Below are positions 1 to 9,292 of a stretch of 64,000 bases of DNA, piece by piece. Source of the stretch: Brevundimonas fontaquae (GTDB taxonomy: Bacteria; Pseudomonadota; Alphaproteobacteria; Caulobacterales; Caulobacteraceae); assembly GCF_017086445.1 (NCBI RefSeq), contig NZ_CP070968.1, positions 992,001-1,056,000 on the forward strand. The letters run 5' to 3'. The notes beneath the pieces are model-generated. The model did not search any database. It saw only the letters and a program-made list of their open reading frames with translations, and was not told where the DNA came from. Numbering within the stretch: position 1 is the stretch's first letter; every line of letters begins with the position of its first letter. A program made the translations under genes and the position numbers.

Positions 1-737
1 GCCGCACCCCTCTGGCCGTTCTGGCCCTGATGACCACCACGGCCCTGGCGGCCTGTGGCGACAACAGTCCCGCCGCCCCGACCGAGGCCTCGCCCGCCGT
101 CACCACGCCCGCGCCCGGCGTGCCGGCCCAGGCCGCGCCTGAGGCGACGGCGACGCCGCAATCTCAGACGACCCCAGCCGAGGGGATGCAGGGCGGAACC
201 GACGATTGGCGCAAGGTCGCCAACACAGCCGACGCCAGCTTGCTGGGCCGGCTGGACCAGGCCTGGCGGATGGCTCGCGCCGAGGCCGAGGAGGGTGGCT
301 TCTCGCGTCAGGTCGAGGCCTTGGGACCGCTCGCCGACCCCAATGCGGGGCAAAGCGGCCGCGTCCAACCCGGTCAGGGGAACTATCGCTGCCGCACCAT
401 CAAGATGGGCAGCCGCAACGGCTCGGGGCTGGCCTATGTCGAATATCCCTGGTTCCGCTGCACGGTCGAACTGACGGCGGGCGGCGACCTGATCCTGACC
501 AAGCTGACGGGCTCGCAGCGGACCCGGGGTCTGATCTACCCCGACACCGACCGCCGCGGCGTCTACATCGGCGCCCAGGCCTGGGGCGCCGACGAGAATC
601 GGTATCCGGCCTACGGCGACAGCGCCGAGCGGGATCAGGTCGGCGTCATCGAACGCATAGGCCAGAACCGCTGGCGCCTGGTCCTGCCCTGGCCCAAGCA
701 GGAAGCCAAGCTGGAGCTGCTCGAGATCACCGGCTAG
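1..737 (+). CDS. DUF4893-type lipoprotein, 5' end outside window
   Basis: The reading frame is open from position 3, and a signal peptide ending in a lipobox (L-A-A-C) is visible, with an ATG at 30 that would lie inside it. The true start is therefore probably upstream of the window. After the lipidated cysteine comes an Ala/Pro/Thr-rich linker, then a globular domain resembling DUF4893 (motifs DWRKVA, YRCRTIKMG, YPWFRC, KLTGSQR, RWRLVLPWP). A role in the cell envelope is inferred from lipidation; no biochemical function is known to me. It converges on the next gene with a 4-bp overlap. Confidence 0.75.
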   Translation, partial: RTPLAVLALMTTTALAACGDNSPAAPTEASPAVTTPAPGVPAQAAPEATATPQSQTTPAEGMQGGTDDWRKVANTADASLLGRLDQAWRMARAEAEEGGFSRQVEALGPLADPNAGQSGRVQPGQGNYRCRTIKMGSRNGSGLAYVEYPWFRCTVELTAGGDLILTKLTGSQRTRGLIYPDTDRRGVYIGAQAWGADENRYPAYGDSAERDQVGVIERIGQNRWRLVLPWPKQEAKLELLEITG

Positions 738-1210
738 CGCGCGCCGGTCGAGCGGGCGATCGCGGCGCGCATGCCCTCGGCGTGAAGCGCGCCTGACGGG
801 GCGATTTTGGTGTTCGGCGTTTCGCTGGGCCCCAGATCGGCGGTGCGATCGTCCGGCCCGGTCCAGGTCGGGCTTTCGGCCTTGCGACGGACGGCCTCGC
901 GCAGATTGTCGGTCGCCGTGGCGGACGCCCCGCCGGATTTAGGGCCGGATTTACGCCGGTCCATCTCATCGGCGACGCGAGCGATGGCGTCCGTCAGCAG
1001 CGCCTTCTTCTCGCGCGCGCCCGCATCCGGGCCGCTCTCTCCCTCACGAACGCGTCCCCGGATCTGACGCTGCACCCGGTCACGCCGCGCGCGCAGCCGC
1101 CCGATCAGGTCGCGCAGTTCCGAGGGCGAGCGCTCGGCCAACGCCTTCGTCTGTTCGACCATATCCGCCTCGTCGCGATCCAGCGCGCGCGGGTTTGGGG
1201 TCTTGGACAT
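734..1210 (-). CDS. conserved hypothetical protein, charged, about 158 aa
   Basis: The start ATG at 1210 is preceded by AGGGAG at good spacing, which decides it over the much longer open frame that continues upstream antisense to the next gene. The protein has no signal peptide or membrane segment. Its N-terminal two thirds is rich in Arg, Glu, Asp and Ala and probably helical (residues about 15-80), and the C-terminal third looks disordered. I do not recognise the family. It stands alone between a lipoprotein gene and a hydrolase gene. Confidence 0.6.
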   Translation of the reverse strand: MSKTPNPRALDRDEADMVEQTKALAERSPSELRDLIGRLRARRDRVQRQIRGRVREGESGPDAGAREKKALLTDAIARVADEMDRRKSGPKSGGASATATDNLREAVRRKAESPTWTGPDDRTADLGPSETPNTKIAPSGALHAEGMRAAIARSTGAR

Positions 1211-1299
1211 GACGGTCTCCCTTTCGATTGATGGGAAGACAGCGTCAGGACGCCAGGGCCGTTCCGGTTTGCGACCCTGGGTCACAGGGTCGTCCGAGG

Positions 1300-2940
1300 T
1301 CACACGCGCGTCAGTCTCAGGTCCTGATAGTCGTAGCTGAAGTCGATGTCGGGGCTGACCCCCTTCACCGTCGCCGTCGCCGGTTTGGCCGTCAGGATCG
1401 AGAAGGTGACGAAGGCGTCCTCCTCGCGCTTGTCCGGGAAACGGGTGCGGAAGGTCTCGCCGTCGTACGGCTCCAACCAGCCTTGCAGGGCGGGCGTGTG
1501 GGTGAAGCTCAGCCACAGGCCGCTCCTCCTGTTTCGGCCGCGTCCCTCGGTCTTGGGCGCAATGACGATGTCGCCGTACCACGGATCGCGCCAGGTCCCC
1601 GCGTAGGATTCCAGCGGCATGGACGGGGGCGCGCCGGCCGCCTGTTTGGCGTCGATTTCGGCGGCGGCGGCGATGGATTTCGCATTGCCCTCGGCTTCCA
1701 GCTTCTTGGAGTCTGAGATCCAGTCCACATCGACCTTGCCCATGCAGATGTCCGTGATGCCGGACCGCAAGGCGCGCAGCAGGAAGCTCTCCTCGGCGTT
1801 GGAGAAGATGCTGAAGCCGGTCTTGCGGCCGGGGATCAGCACCGTGGCGGAAATGCCGCCGGGCGAGCCGCCGCCGTGGCTGGCGATCCGCTCGCCGCGA
1901 TAGTCCTGAACCTGCAGCCCCATCGCATAGGTCGAGGCGATGGATCGGTTGGGCAGTTCCGCCGTCGGTCCGGCCGACGAGCCGACGATGATGTTGGGGC
2001 GATACATCTCGCGCGCCGCATCTTCGGAATAGAGCCGCGTCCCGTCGGGCAGCTTGCCGTCGTTCAGCCGCACGGCGATCCATTTGGCCCAGTCGGTCGG
2101 GGTGGTGCAGATGCCCCCCGCCGCCGCCGCCGAATCCCAGTTCCACACCTCGACGATGGACTTGGCGATGGGCGTCATCGCCCCCTGATAGCGCAGCGGC
2201 GGGCCGACCCGGCCGTGGGGCAGGGCGGACTTGGACGCATCGGCCAGACGCGCCAGGGGCACGGTCTCGGTCATCCCAACCTTGTCCAGGATGCGCGTCT
2301 GGATAAAGGCCTCCCAACTCAGGCCCGATACCGCCTCCAGCACTGCGCCCGCGACCACGAACATCAGGTTGCAATAGTGATAGCGCGCGCGGAATCCGTC
2401 CTCGATCGGCACGAAGGCGGCCTGGGCCAGCACCTCGGCGCGGGTGCGATCCGAGTTGGGCCAGAACAGCAGGTCGCCGGCGCCCAGGCCGAACCCGGCC
2501 CGGTGGCTCAGCGTATCGCGCACCGTGATGTGTTCGCCGATATAGGGATCGGACAGGGTGAAGCCGGGCAGATAGGTCCGAACCGGCGCGTCCCACTTCA
2601 CCTTGCCTTCGTCGACCAGGATGGCCAGGGCGGCGGCGGTGACGTTCTTGGTGTTGGAGGCGATGGCGAACAGGGTGTGCTCATCGGCCCGCGCCGGCTT
2701 GCCCTGAACCTTGACGCCGTATCCCCGCGCCAGAACGGTCGCCCCGTCCTTGACCACTGCGACGCCCAGCGCCGGCTGATCCGGCCATGCCGCCATGCAC
2801 TTGGCCACATAAGCGTCCACCGCCGCCGCCAGCGACGCATCATCGTTCGCCGGCGCGCTCTGGGCGAACACGGGTCCCGCCGCCAGCGCCGCCGCGCCTC
2901 CGGAAGCGAACAGGGTGCGGCGCGACAGACGAAGGGACAT
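1300..2940 (-). CDS. class C beta-lactamase-family serine hydrolase with C-terminal DUF3471-like domain
   Basis: A 546-residue exported protein. The N-terminus has a twin-Arg-like stretch (SRRTLFASGG) and a hydrophobic segment ending in A-F-A-Q, so export by Tat or Sec is likely. Penicillin-binding-protein-fold motifs are in order: S-N-T-K at 95-98 (SxxK nucleophile), Y-C-N at 187-189 (YxN), and an HGG motif near residue 350. About 150 residues follow the HGG, consistent with the DUF3471-type extension of esterase/peptidase members. The substrate cannot be told: AmpC-like lactamase, esterase EstB and D-aminopeptidase share these motifs. It has its own weak RBS (GGAG) and is divergent from marR. 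Confidence 0.85.
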   Translation of the reverse strand: MSLRLSRRTLFASGGAAALAAGPVFAQSAPANDDASLAAAVDAYVAKCMAAWPDQPALGVAVVKDGATVLARGYGVKVQGKPARADEHTLFAIASNTKNVTAAALAILVDEGKVKWDAPVRTYLPGFTLSDPYIGEHITVRDTLSHRAGFGLGAGDLLFWPNSDRTRAEVLAQAAFVPIEDGFRARYHYCNLMFVVAGAVLEAVSGLSWEAFIQTRILDKVGMTETVPLARLADASKSALPHGRVGPPLRYQGAMTPIAKSIVEVWNWDSAAAAGGICTTPTDWAKWIAVRLNDGKLPDGTRLYSEDAAREMYRPNIIVGSSAGPTAELPNRSIASTYAMGLQVQDYRGERIASHGGGSPGGISATVLIPGRKTGFSIFSNAEESFLLRALRSGITDICMGKVDVDWISDSKKLEAEGNAKSIAAAAEIDAKQAAGAPPSMPLESYAGTWRDPWYGDIVIAPKTEGRGRNRRSGLWLSFTHTPALQGWLEPYDGETFRTRFPDKREEDAFVTFSILTAKPATATVKGVSPDIDFSYDYQDLRLTRV

Positions 2941-3014
2941 GGCGAACTCCAGCGAAGACCGCCGGACGCTAGCGCCCCGCTAGCCCGAGGCCAAGCGCTG
3001 CTGACAAAAGGGGA

Positions 3015-3043
3015 TTGACGATAAATATAAGTGCTTATATATA
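3015..3043 (+). promoter_or_regulatory. promoter of marR-S41 operon, probably leaderless
   Basis: TTGACG (3015-3020), a 17-bp spacer and TATATA (3038-3043) form a near-consensus housekeeping promoter. The predicted start site falls at about 3050-3051, on the A of the marR ATG, and there is no Shine-Dalgarno sequence. A leaderless mRNA is therefore likely. Confidence 0.6.
3025..3040. promoter_or_regulatory. candidate MarR operator (inverted repeat)
   Basis: A perfect 7-bp inverted repeat, ATATAAG-TG-CTTATAT, fills the spacer and touches the -10 element of the marR promoter. MarR-family regulators usually bind such palindromes in their own promoter, so autorepression is inferred. Confidence 0.55.
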
Positions 3044-3050
3044 AGCCCTG

Positions 3051-3527
3051 ATGTTGTCTGCATCTCCAACCCTTGGAACGCTCTTGCGCCATCTGATCGA
3101 TCTGCTGGACGGAGAGGTCGAGGCGGCCTATGCGGCCTCCAACCTGACCTGGCGTCCCCGCTACACCCCGATCCTGCGCGTCTTGATGCGCGACGGGGGG
3201 CAGTCGATCAAGACCATCGCACAGCAGATCGGCATCAGCCATTCGGCCGTCAGTCAGACCGTGACCCAGATGGTCAAGGACGAGCTGGTTCTGCTGAAGC
3301 CCGGCGCCGACGCACGCGAGCGGATCGTGATGCTGACCGCCAAGACCGAAGCGATGATCCCCCGCCTGCAACGTCAGTGGACGGCCGTGAACCAGGCGGC
3401 CGAGACATTGGATCAGGAGCTGTCGGCGCCCCTCTCCGGCGTGGTCAAGGAGGCCATCGCCGCCCTGACGGATCAACCCTTCGGCCAACGCATACAGGCG
3501 GCTGCAAAGACGCAGTCGGCCGTCTAA
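3051..3527 (+). CDS. MarR-family transcriptional regulator
   Basis: A 158-residue protein with a winged helix-turn-helix: the recognition region is QSIKTIAQQIGISHSAVSQ (residues about 47-65), followed by a wing around DELVLLKPGADARERIV. Helices on both sides would form the dimer interface. The ligand is unknown. It lies 27 bp before the S41 peptidase gene and probably shares its transcript. The promoter palindrome immediately upstream suggests it represses itself and the peptidase. Confidence 0.85.
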   Translation: MLSASPTLGTLLRHLIDLLDGEVEAAYAASNLTWRPRYTPILRVLMRDGGQSIKTIAQQIGISHSAVSQTVTQMVKDELVLLKPGADARERIVMLTAKTEAMIPRLQRQWTAVNQAAETLDQELSAPLSGVVKEAIAALTDQPFGQRIQAAAKTQSAV

Positions 3528-3554
3528 CCTCAACCCCCTCCACCGGAATCTATC

Positions 3555-4910
3555 ATGCAATCTAAGCTGCTCAGCGCCGCTGCGATGGCGCTCGCCCTGA
3601 TGGGCGGCCAAGGCGTCGTTCCCGACAAGGCCCACGCTCAGGCCCGCCCTCCCGTCGCTTCGTCCGCCGCGGTCGAACTGTCCGCGACCCAGCGCGCTGC
3701 GGTCCTGAGCGCGATCCGACAGGCGGTTCGGTCCTCCTACGTCTTTCCCGACCGGGCCCCGGCGATCCTTGCTCGGTTGGACGCCGCCCAGACGTCCGGC
3801 CGCTACGACGTGTCCTCGCCCAACGAACTGGCGGGGCTGATCAGCGGCGACCTGCGCGACGCCAGTCAAGACGGTCACGTCTATCTGGAATATGCGCCCG
3901 ATCGCTTCGCCGCCGCCTCGGCCGGCGCCGACGCGACCCAAGCCCTCTCAGAGATCGACGCCGCGGCCGCCCGTCGCGACAACCATGGTCTCAGCGCCCT
4001 GGAAATCCTGCCCGGCAACGTCCGCTATCTGAAGATCGACGCCTTCCATTGGGTCTCGGACGAAACAGGCCGCGCCTATGACGACGCCATGCGGTTCCTG
4101 AAGGGCGGCGACGCGGTCATCATCGACCTGCGGGGCAACGGCGGCGGAGCGTCCGAGGCGGTCCAGTATCTGGTCAGCCACTTCCTAAGGGCCGGGACGC
4201 TGGAAATCACCTTCCTGAAGGCCGGGCAAGAGCCGGTGCAGACGCGCGCGCTCGACAATCTGCCCGCCGGTCGACTGACCGGCACGCCCCTGTATGTGCT
4301 GATCGACCAGGCCTCGGCCTCTGCGGCGGAATCCTTCGCCTATGACGTTCAGCAGTTCAAACTCGGCCGGCTGGTGGGAGCCAACACGGCGGGCGCCGCC
4401 AACAACAATGACTTCTTCCCCATCGCGCCGGGCTTCATGCTCAGCCTGTCGGTCGGCCGACCCGTTCACGCGGTCAGCGGCGGCAACTGGGAGGGCGTCG
4501 GCGTGGCGCCGGACACCCCGACTTCCTCTGTCCAGGCGCTGGACGCCGCCCAGGCCGAGGCCCTGCGCGCCTTGCTCTCGACGACGACGTCCGACGCCGC
4601 CAAGACGGACTACGCCTGGGCCCTGACTGCGGTCGAGGCGCGCCTGAACCCGCCCATGGTCGACGCCGCCCTGCTGCAATCCGCGCCCGGCGCATATCGC
4701 AACTATGTGGTCACGATGCAGGACGGCGCCCTGGTCGTCGCCCGTCCCGGCCACCCGCTGTGGCCCGCGCCGCGCAAGCTGCAAGCGCTGACCGCCGACG
4801 GCCTGTTTGCGGTCGAGGGTCTCGACGTCCTGCGCATCGGCTTCAAGGACGGCGCCCTGCAACTGTGGTGGAAGGACGAACCCGCGCCGCGCATCATCCC
4901 GAAGACCTGA
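3555..4910 (+). CDS. S41-family peptidase (tail-specific/CtpA-like), exported
   Basis: 451 residues with a Sec signal peptide (cleavage near A-H-A-Q). The core carries S41 features: an N-terminal cap with YVFPDRA and DGHVYLEY, a substrate-binding strand VIIDLRGNGGG, and the nucleophile segment A-S-A-S-A-A-E at about 253-259, followed by the helix expected to supply the catalytic base. There is no obvious PDZ domain, which places it with the retinol-binding-protein-like branch rather than CtpA proper. The end of the protein holds a separate beta-rich domain (about 370-451). Cotranscription with marR is likely. The gene ends 7 bp from the convergent BCCT gene. Confidence 0.85.
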   Translation: MQSKLLSAAAMALALMGGQGVVPDKAHAQARPPVASSAAVELSATQRAAVLSAIRQAVRSSYVFPDRAPAILARLDAAQTSGRYDVSSPNELAGLISGDLRDASQDGHVYLEYAPDRFAAASAGADATQALSEIDAAAARRDNHGLSALEILPGNVRYLKIDAFHWVSDETGRAYDDAMRFLKGGDAVIIDLRGNGGGASEAVQYLVSHFLRAGTLEITFLKAGQEPVQTRALDNLPAGRLTGTPLYVLIDQASASAAESFAYDVQQFKLGRLVGANTAGAANNNDFFPIAPGFMLSLSVGRPVHAVSGGNWEGVGVAPDTPTSSVQALDAAQAEALRALLSTTTSDAAKTDYAWALTAVEARLNPPMVDAALLQSAPGAYRNYVVTMQDGALVVARPGHPLWPAPRKLQALTADGLFAVEGLDVLRIGFKDGALQLWWKDEPAPRIIPKT

Positions 4911-4916
4911 TAGGCG

Positions 4917-6818
4917 CTAGGCCAGTCGCCAGCGTTGAAGCTTTTCCAGCACGTCGGCGACGATCTGGTCGCGGGTGAAGCCGGTGATGTCGTGGGGCCG
5001 TTCGCCTTGGCCGGTCTGGGCGGTCAGTCGCCATTCCAGAAGGCGGCGGCCTTCGGGCGTCTCGCGCTGGGTCACGGCGGGACGCGGACGCGAGCGGGCG
5101 CCCAGGCGATAGATGAAGGTGCGTTCGCCCTGTTTGACCGTCAGCCAGGCGACGCCGTCGTCGCGCCCGATCTCGGACTCCGCCGCCTCGGCCTCCATGG
5201 CGGCGTGAACCGTCTCCAGCGCAGGCAGGCCGTGGCGCTCGATCTCATCGTTGATGTCGTTGCGGCTGGCCGGGGCCAGGATGCGTTTCAGCTGCTGCGC
5301 CAGGGGCGCGCCTTCGGTCTCGAGGCTGCGGCCCGCGACGTCGGCGTTCATTTGGCGCACCAGGCCGATCGACAGCAGGATCATGATCAGCACGAAGGGC
5401 AGGGCGGCGGCCAGGGTGGCGGCCTGCAGTGCGCCCAGCCCGCCCGCCAGCAGCAGGGTCGCGGCGATCAGGCCCAGCAGCAGGCACCAATAGACCCGCT
5501 GCCAGCGCGGCGTGTCGTCGGCGCCGCCGGAGGCGATGGTGTCGATCACCAGGGCGCCCGAATCGGCCGAGGTGACGAAGAAGACCGCCACCAGCAGGAT
5601 GGCCAGACCCGAGGTGAAGGCCGCGCCCGGCAGTTGCTCCAGGAAGTAGAACAGGGCGGTCGACAGGTCGGCCGAAACGGCGTTGGAAATCGCGCCCGCC
5701 GCCTGGCCCATGTCCAGGCTGATCGCCGTATTGCCGAAAACGGTCATCCACAGGAAGGTGAAGCCGGCCGGCACCAGCAGCACGTTCAGCAGGAACTCCC
5801 GCACTGTTCGCCCGCGTGAAATCCGCGCGATGAACATCCCCACGAACGGCGACCAGGCGATCCACCAGGCCCAGTAGAACAGGGTCCAGTCCGCCATCCA
5901 GGCGCGCGGCTCATAGGCGTAGAGGGTGAAGGTCCGCTCGACGAAATGGCTGAGATAGAAGCCGAAGTTCTGGACCAAGGCCTTGAACAGGAAGCCGGTC
6001 GGCCCGACCACCAGCACGAACAGCATCAGCAGCACCGCTAGAACCAGGTTCAGCTCCGACAGACGGCGCACCCCCTTGCCGACCCCGCTCATGACCGAGG
6101 CGGTCGCCGCCGCCATGACCACGACGATCAGCCCGACCTGAACCCAGGCCGTGTTGGGAATGCCCAGCAGATAGGTCAGGCCGCTGTTCATCTGCGACAC
6201 GCCGAAGCCCAGGGACGTGGCGATGCCGAAGGCCGTGCCCCAGATGGCGAAGATGTCGACCGCATCGCCGATCGGCCCGTTGACGCGCCTGCCCAGCAAG
6301 GGCGACAGGCCCGACCTCAGCGTCAGCGGCAGACCCTTGCGGTGCGCGAAGAAGGCCAGGCTGAGGCCCACCAGCGCATAGATGGCCCAGGCGTGCGCCC
6401 CATAGTGGAAGAAGGTGATGCCCATGGCCTGACGCGCGGCGTCGAAGGTGCGGCCGGCGCCCTCGGGCGGATTGATATAGTGCTGGACCGGCTCGGCGAC
6501 GCCGAAATACATCAGGCCGATCCCCATGCCGGCGGCGAACAGCATGGCCAGCCAGGACAGATAGGGAAAGTCCGGCTCGGCGTCGTCCGGCCCCAGCTTC
6601 AGCGCGCCCGTGGGGCCGATCGCCAGCACCAGCACCAGCCCCACGAAGGCGGCGACCGAGGCGATATAAAGCCAGCCGAAGGTGTCGATCACCCAGGCCT
6701 GAACACTCTGGAACAGGCGGTCGGATTCGCCCGGCGCGACGATGGCGACAAGGAGCAGCAGCGCGATGATGGCGCTCGCGCCCCAGAACACGCGGGGGTT
6801 CATCTTCGTGGTCAGCAT
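4917..6818 (-). CDS. BCCT-family betaine/choline/carnitine transporter
   Basis: About 633 residues with 12 predicted membrane helices. Family signatures are clear: GMGIGLMYFGVAEP in TM3, and WTLFYWAWWIAWSPFVGMF in TM8, which includes the tryptophan box that binds the quaternary ammonium. A cytosolic tail of about 130 residues follows the last helix, as in BetT-type osmoregulated carriers. The start is uncertain: ATG at 6818 or 6803 fits the family N-terminus, while a GTG at 6863 would add 15 residues; none has a strong RBS. It is divergent from a TonB receptor gene. The exact substrate is not deducible. Confidence 0.9.
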   Translation of the reverse strand: MLTTKMNPRVFWGASAIIALLLLVAIVAPGESDRLFQSVQAWVIDTFGWLYIASVAAFVGLVLVLAIGPTGALKLGPDDAEPDFPYLSWLAMLFAAGMGIGLMYFGVAEPVQHYINPPEGAGRTFDAARQAMGITFFHYGAHAWAIYALVGLSLAFFAHRKGLPLTLRSGLSPLLGRRVNGPIGDAVDIFAIWGTAFGIATSLGFGVSQMNSGLTYLLGIPNTAWVQVGLIVVVMAAATASVMSGVGKGVRRLSELNLVLAVLLMLFVLVVGPTGFLFKALVQNFGFYLSHFVERTFTLYAYEPRAWMADWTLFYWAWWIAWSPFVGMFIARISRGRTVREFLLNVLLVPAGFTFLWMTVFGNTAISLDMGQAAGAISNAVSADLSTALFYFLEQLPGAAFTSGLAILLVAVFFVTSADSGALVIDTIASGGADDTPRWQRVYWCLLLGLIAATLLLAGGLGALQAATLAAALPFVLIMILLSIGLVRQMNADVAGRSLETEGAPLAQQLKRILAPASRNDINDEIERHGLPALETVHAAMEAEAAESEIGRDDGVAWLTVKQGERTFIYRLGARSRPRPAVTQRETPEGRRLLEWRLTAQTGQGERPHDITGFTRDQIVADVLEKLQRWRLA

Positions 6819-6892
6819 CGGGTCAAAGCGTATGGCGAAGCTGACAGTTCCCAGCTTGGCCACAACCGCGCCGTCTCGATGAAGAAGATGTA

Positions 6893-6909
6893 ACTTTGCG
6901 ATTCAAAGT
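6893..6909. repeat. short inverted repeat in divergent intergenic region
   Basis: ACTTTG-CGATT-CAAAGT, with 6-bp arms and a 5-bp spacer, lies between the BCCT gene and the TonB receptor gene. It could be an operator for either; no matching regulator is visible. Confidence 0.35.
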
Positions 6910-6978
6910 AACGTCGATAGTCAGGCTTATCGACGGGCGCAAACAGACGCCCGCGCACTCTTTCAGGATCGCCGGGGC

Positions 6979-9270
6979 ATGACCTCTTCCAAACTCGTTC
7001 TCATGCTGGGTGCGGCCGCCGTCGCTCTGCCTGGCGCCGCTCTGGCCCAGACTCAGACGCCGTCTCAGACCCCGCCGATGGCGACGACGAGCCAGCCGGC
7101 CGCCCAGACCCCGGCGACGACGGCGCAGACGTCCGCGCCGCGCGCTCAGACGACCGAACCGGCCCAGCAACAGCAGCCCGCCAGCGTCGGCGATGTGGTC
7201 GTCAACGCCCGCGCCAATGACGTGCGCACCTCGATCGACTCGGTCAGCTACAGCCTGGCCAATGACCTTCAGGCGACGACGGGCAGTCTGGCTGACGCGC
7301 TTCGCAACGTGCCGTCGGTGGACGTGGACCCTGAGGGCAACGTGTCGCTTCGCGGCGACGCCAATGTCACCATTCTGGTCGACGGCCGCCCGTCCGGCAT
7401 CCTGACCGGCCCCGGTCGCGGCCAGGCCCTGATCCAGCTGCCGGCTAGCCAGTACGCCCGCATCGAGGTCATGACCAATCCATCCGCCGCCTACAGCCCC
7501 GAGGGTTCGGGCGGGGTCATCAACCTGATCACCAAGCCCACGGCGCCCAAGCCGGGGACCCAGACGACCGGCTCGCTGCGCGTCAACGTCGGCGACAACG
7601 GCCGCTGGAACGCGGGCCTCAGCGGCTCGTACCAGAAGGATCGCCTGACCCTGTCGGGCGACGCCAGCTATCGCTCCGATCCGACCGAACTGACCTTCAA
7701 CCGCGTCCGCGAACAGCTGGATCCGGTCACCGGCGCGGTGGTTTCGACCACGACCGTCGAACAGCCGGTCGAGTCCGAGCAGAACGGCGCCTTCGCCCGC
7801 TTCACCGCCGAATACAAGCTGGACGACAAGACCCAGCTGACCGGCGAACTGCGCGGCGTGGCCTTCGACGGCACGGGGTCGGGCGACGGCCTGTATGAAA
7901 CCCGCAACGCCGCCGGCGCGGTGACCAGCGCCTATCGCCGGGTCGGCGATTCCGACTTCACCTTCAACAATTGGGGCGCCACGGCGCGCGTGCTGCGCCG
8001 CTTCGACGGCGACGGCCATGAGTGGTCCAACGAACTGCGCTACGATTCCAACGCCAACGACACCACCAGCCAGACCCTGACCACCTTCCTGACCCCGGCG
8101 CGCGCAGCTCTGTACGAGCGGACCAAAACAGCGGTGGATCAGGTGACCTGGGGCTTCACCAGCGCCTATACCCGCCCGATGTCCGACGGCGGCAAGCTGC
8201 GCCTGGGCTATGAGCTGAACGCCCAGCGTCCTGAGCAGGACGCCGAGTTCCTGCGCGGTCCCTCGCAGGCGTCTCTGGCGCCGGTCCCGGCCCTGAACAA
8301 CCGCTTCGAAGCCACCCAGACGGTGCATGCCCTCTACACCACCTATGAGCGGCCGCTGGGCGAGAAGCTGTCGGCCCAACTGGGTCTGCGGCTTGAGCAG
8401 GCGGACATCGAGATCAAGGATCTGACCGGCGGCGCCTCGGCGTCCCAGGACTATTTCCGCGCCTACCCGACCGCCCACGTCCAGTATCAGCTGACGCCCG
8501 AACAGACCCTGCGCGCCAGCTATTCGCGCCGCATCCAGCGGCCCCAGCCCAGCCAGCTGAACCCCTTCGTCGTCTATCAAGACCCGCTGAACGTCCGCTC
8601 GGGCAATCCGGATCTGGAGCCGCAGGAGACCGACAGCTTCGAGGCCATGTGGCAGATGCGAAAGGGCCAGAGCTTCTATCAGGCCACCGCCTATCTGCGG
8701 AACACCGACAAGGCGTTCACAGACGTGGCGTCCGACATCGGCGGCGGCGTCTTCCTGACCCGTCCGGAAAACCTGGGCTCGCGTCGCGACCTGGGCGTGG
8801 AGGCGACGGCGAACGGGCGACTGCATCCGACCCTGCGCTACAGCGCCAGCATCAACGTCTTCCGTCAGGAGATCGACTCGGGCGCTGTCGTCGGCGGCGG
8901 CGACCGCGAGGCCACCCTGGCCAGCGGCCGTCTCAGCCTGAACTGGCAGCCGACCGCCAAGGATTTCGTCCAGGTCTCCAGCTTCTGGCAGGGCGACAGC
9001 CTGCTGGCCCAGGGCCGGCGCGAGGCCGGCGGCATGGTCAATCTGGGCTATCGCAGGAAGCTGAATGAGCAGCTGTCGTTCAACTTCACCGCACGGGATA
9101 TCTTCAACACCTTCAACACCACGACCATCTACGAGACGCCGCAGTTCCGCGAACGCTCGGAGCAGGACATTAAGCTGCGGGCCTTCTACATCGGCCTGAC
9201 CTGGAACTTCGGCGGTCCGCGCCGCCAGCCGGAACAGTTCGACTTCTCGACCGGCCCGACCGGGGGCTGA
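6979..9270 (+). CDS. TonB-dependent outer-membrane receptor
   Basis: 763 residues. A Sec signal peptide (to A-L-A-Q) precedes a low-complexity Thr/Gln/Pro/Ala segment (about 24-68), then a TonB-box-like GDVVVNA. The plug domain follows (about 70-200; motifs LADALRNVPSVDVD, LRGDANVTILVDGRP, YSPEGSGGVINLITK), and then a 22-strand barrel of the OMP_b-brl_3 type ending in TWNFGG plus a short hydrophilic tail. It imports an unknown nutrient such as a siderophore, saccharide or peptide. No transporter, regulator or enzyme next to it hints at the substrate. Confidence 0.9.
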   Translation: MTSSKLVLMLGAAAVALPGAALAQTQTPSQTPPMATTSQPAAQTPATTAQTSAPRAQTTEPAQQQQPASVGDVVVNARANDVRTSIDSVSYSLANDLQATTGSLADALRNVPSVDVDPEGNVSLRGDANVTILVDGRPSGILTGPGRGQALIQLPASQYARIEVMTNPSAAYSPEGSGGVINLITKPTAPKPGTQTTGSLRVNVGDNGRWNAGLSGSYQKDRLTLSGDASYRSDPTELTFNRVREQLDPVTGAVVSTTTVEQPVESEQNGAFARFTAEYKLDDKTQLTGELRGVAFDGTGSGDGLYETRNAAGAVTSAYRRVGDSDFTFNNWGATARVLRRFDGDGHEWSNELRYDSNANDTTSQTLTTFLTPARAALYERTKTAVDQVTWGFTSAYTRPMSDGGKLRLGYELNAQRPEQDAEFLRGPSQASLAPVPALNNRFEATQTVHALYTTYERPLGEKLSAQLGLRLEQADIEIKDLTGGASASQDYFRAYPTAHVQYQLTPEQTLRASYSRRIQRPQPSQLNPFVVYQDPLNVRSGNPDLEPQETDSFEAMWQMRKGQSFYQATAYLRNTDKAFTDVASDIGGGVFLTRPENLGSRRDLGVEATANGRLHPTLRYSASINVFRQEIDSGAVVGGGDREATLASGRLSLNWQPTAKDFVQVSSFWQGDSLLAQGRREAGGMVNLGYRRKLNEQLSFNFTARDIFNTFNTTTIYETPQFRERSEQDIKLRAFYIGLTWNFGGPRRQPEQFDFSTGPTGG

Positions 9271-9292
9271 CGACCTGACGGGAGATGCGGGC

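Noticed and set aside
1876..3018. Long open frame on the plus strand opposite the beta-lactamase-like gene
   Set aside because: It is antisense to a protein with intact SxxK, YxN and HGG motifs and shows only the Arg/Gly/Pro-rich composition produced by GC-rich third positions.
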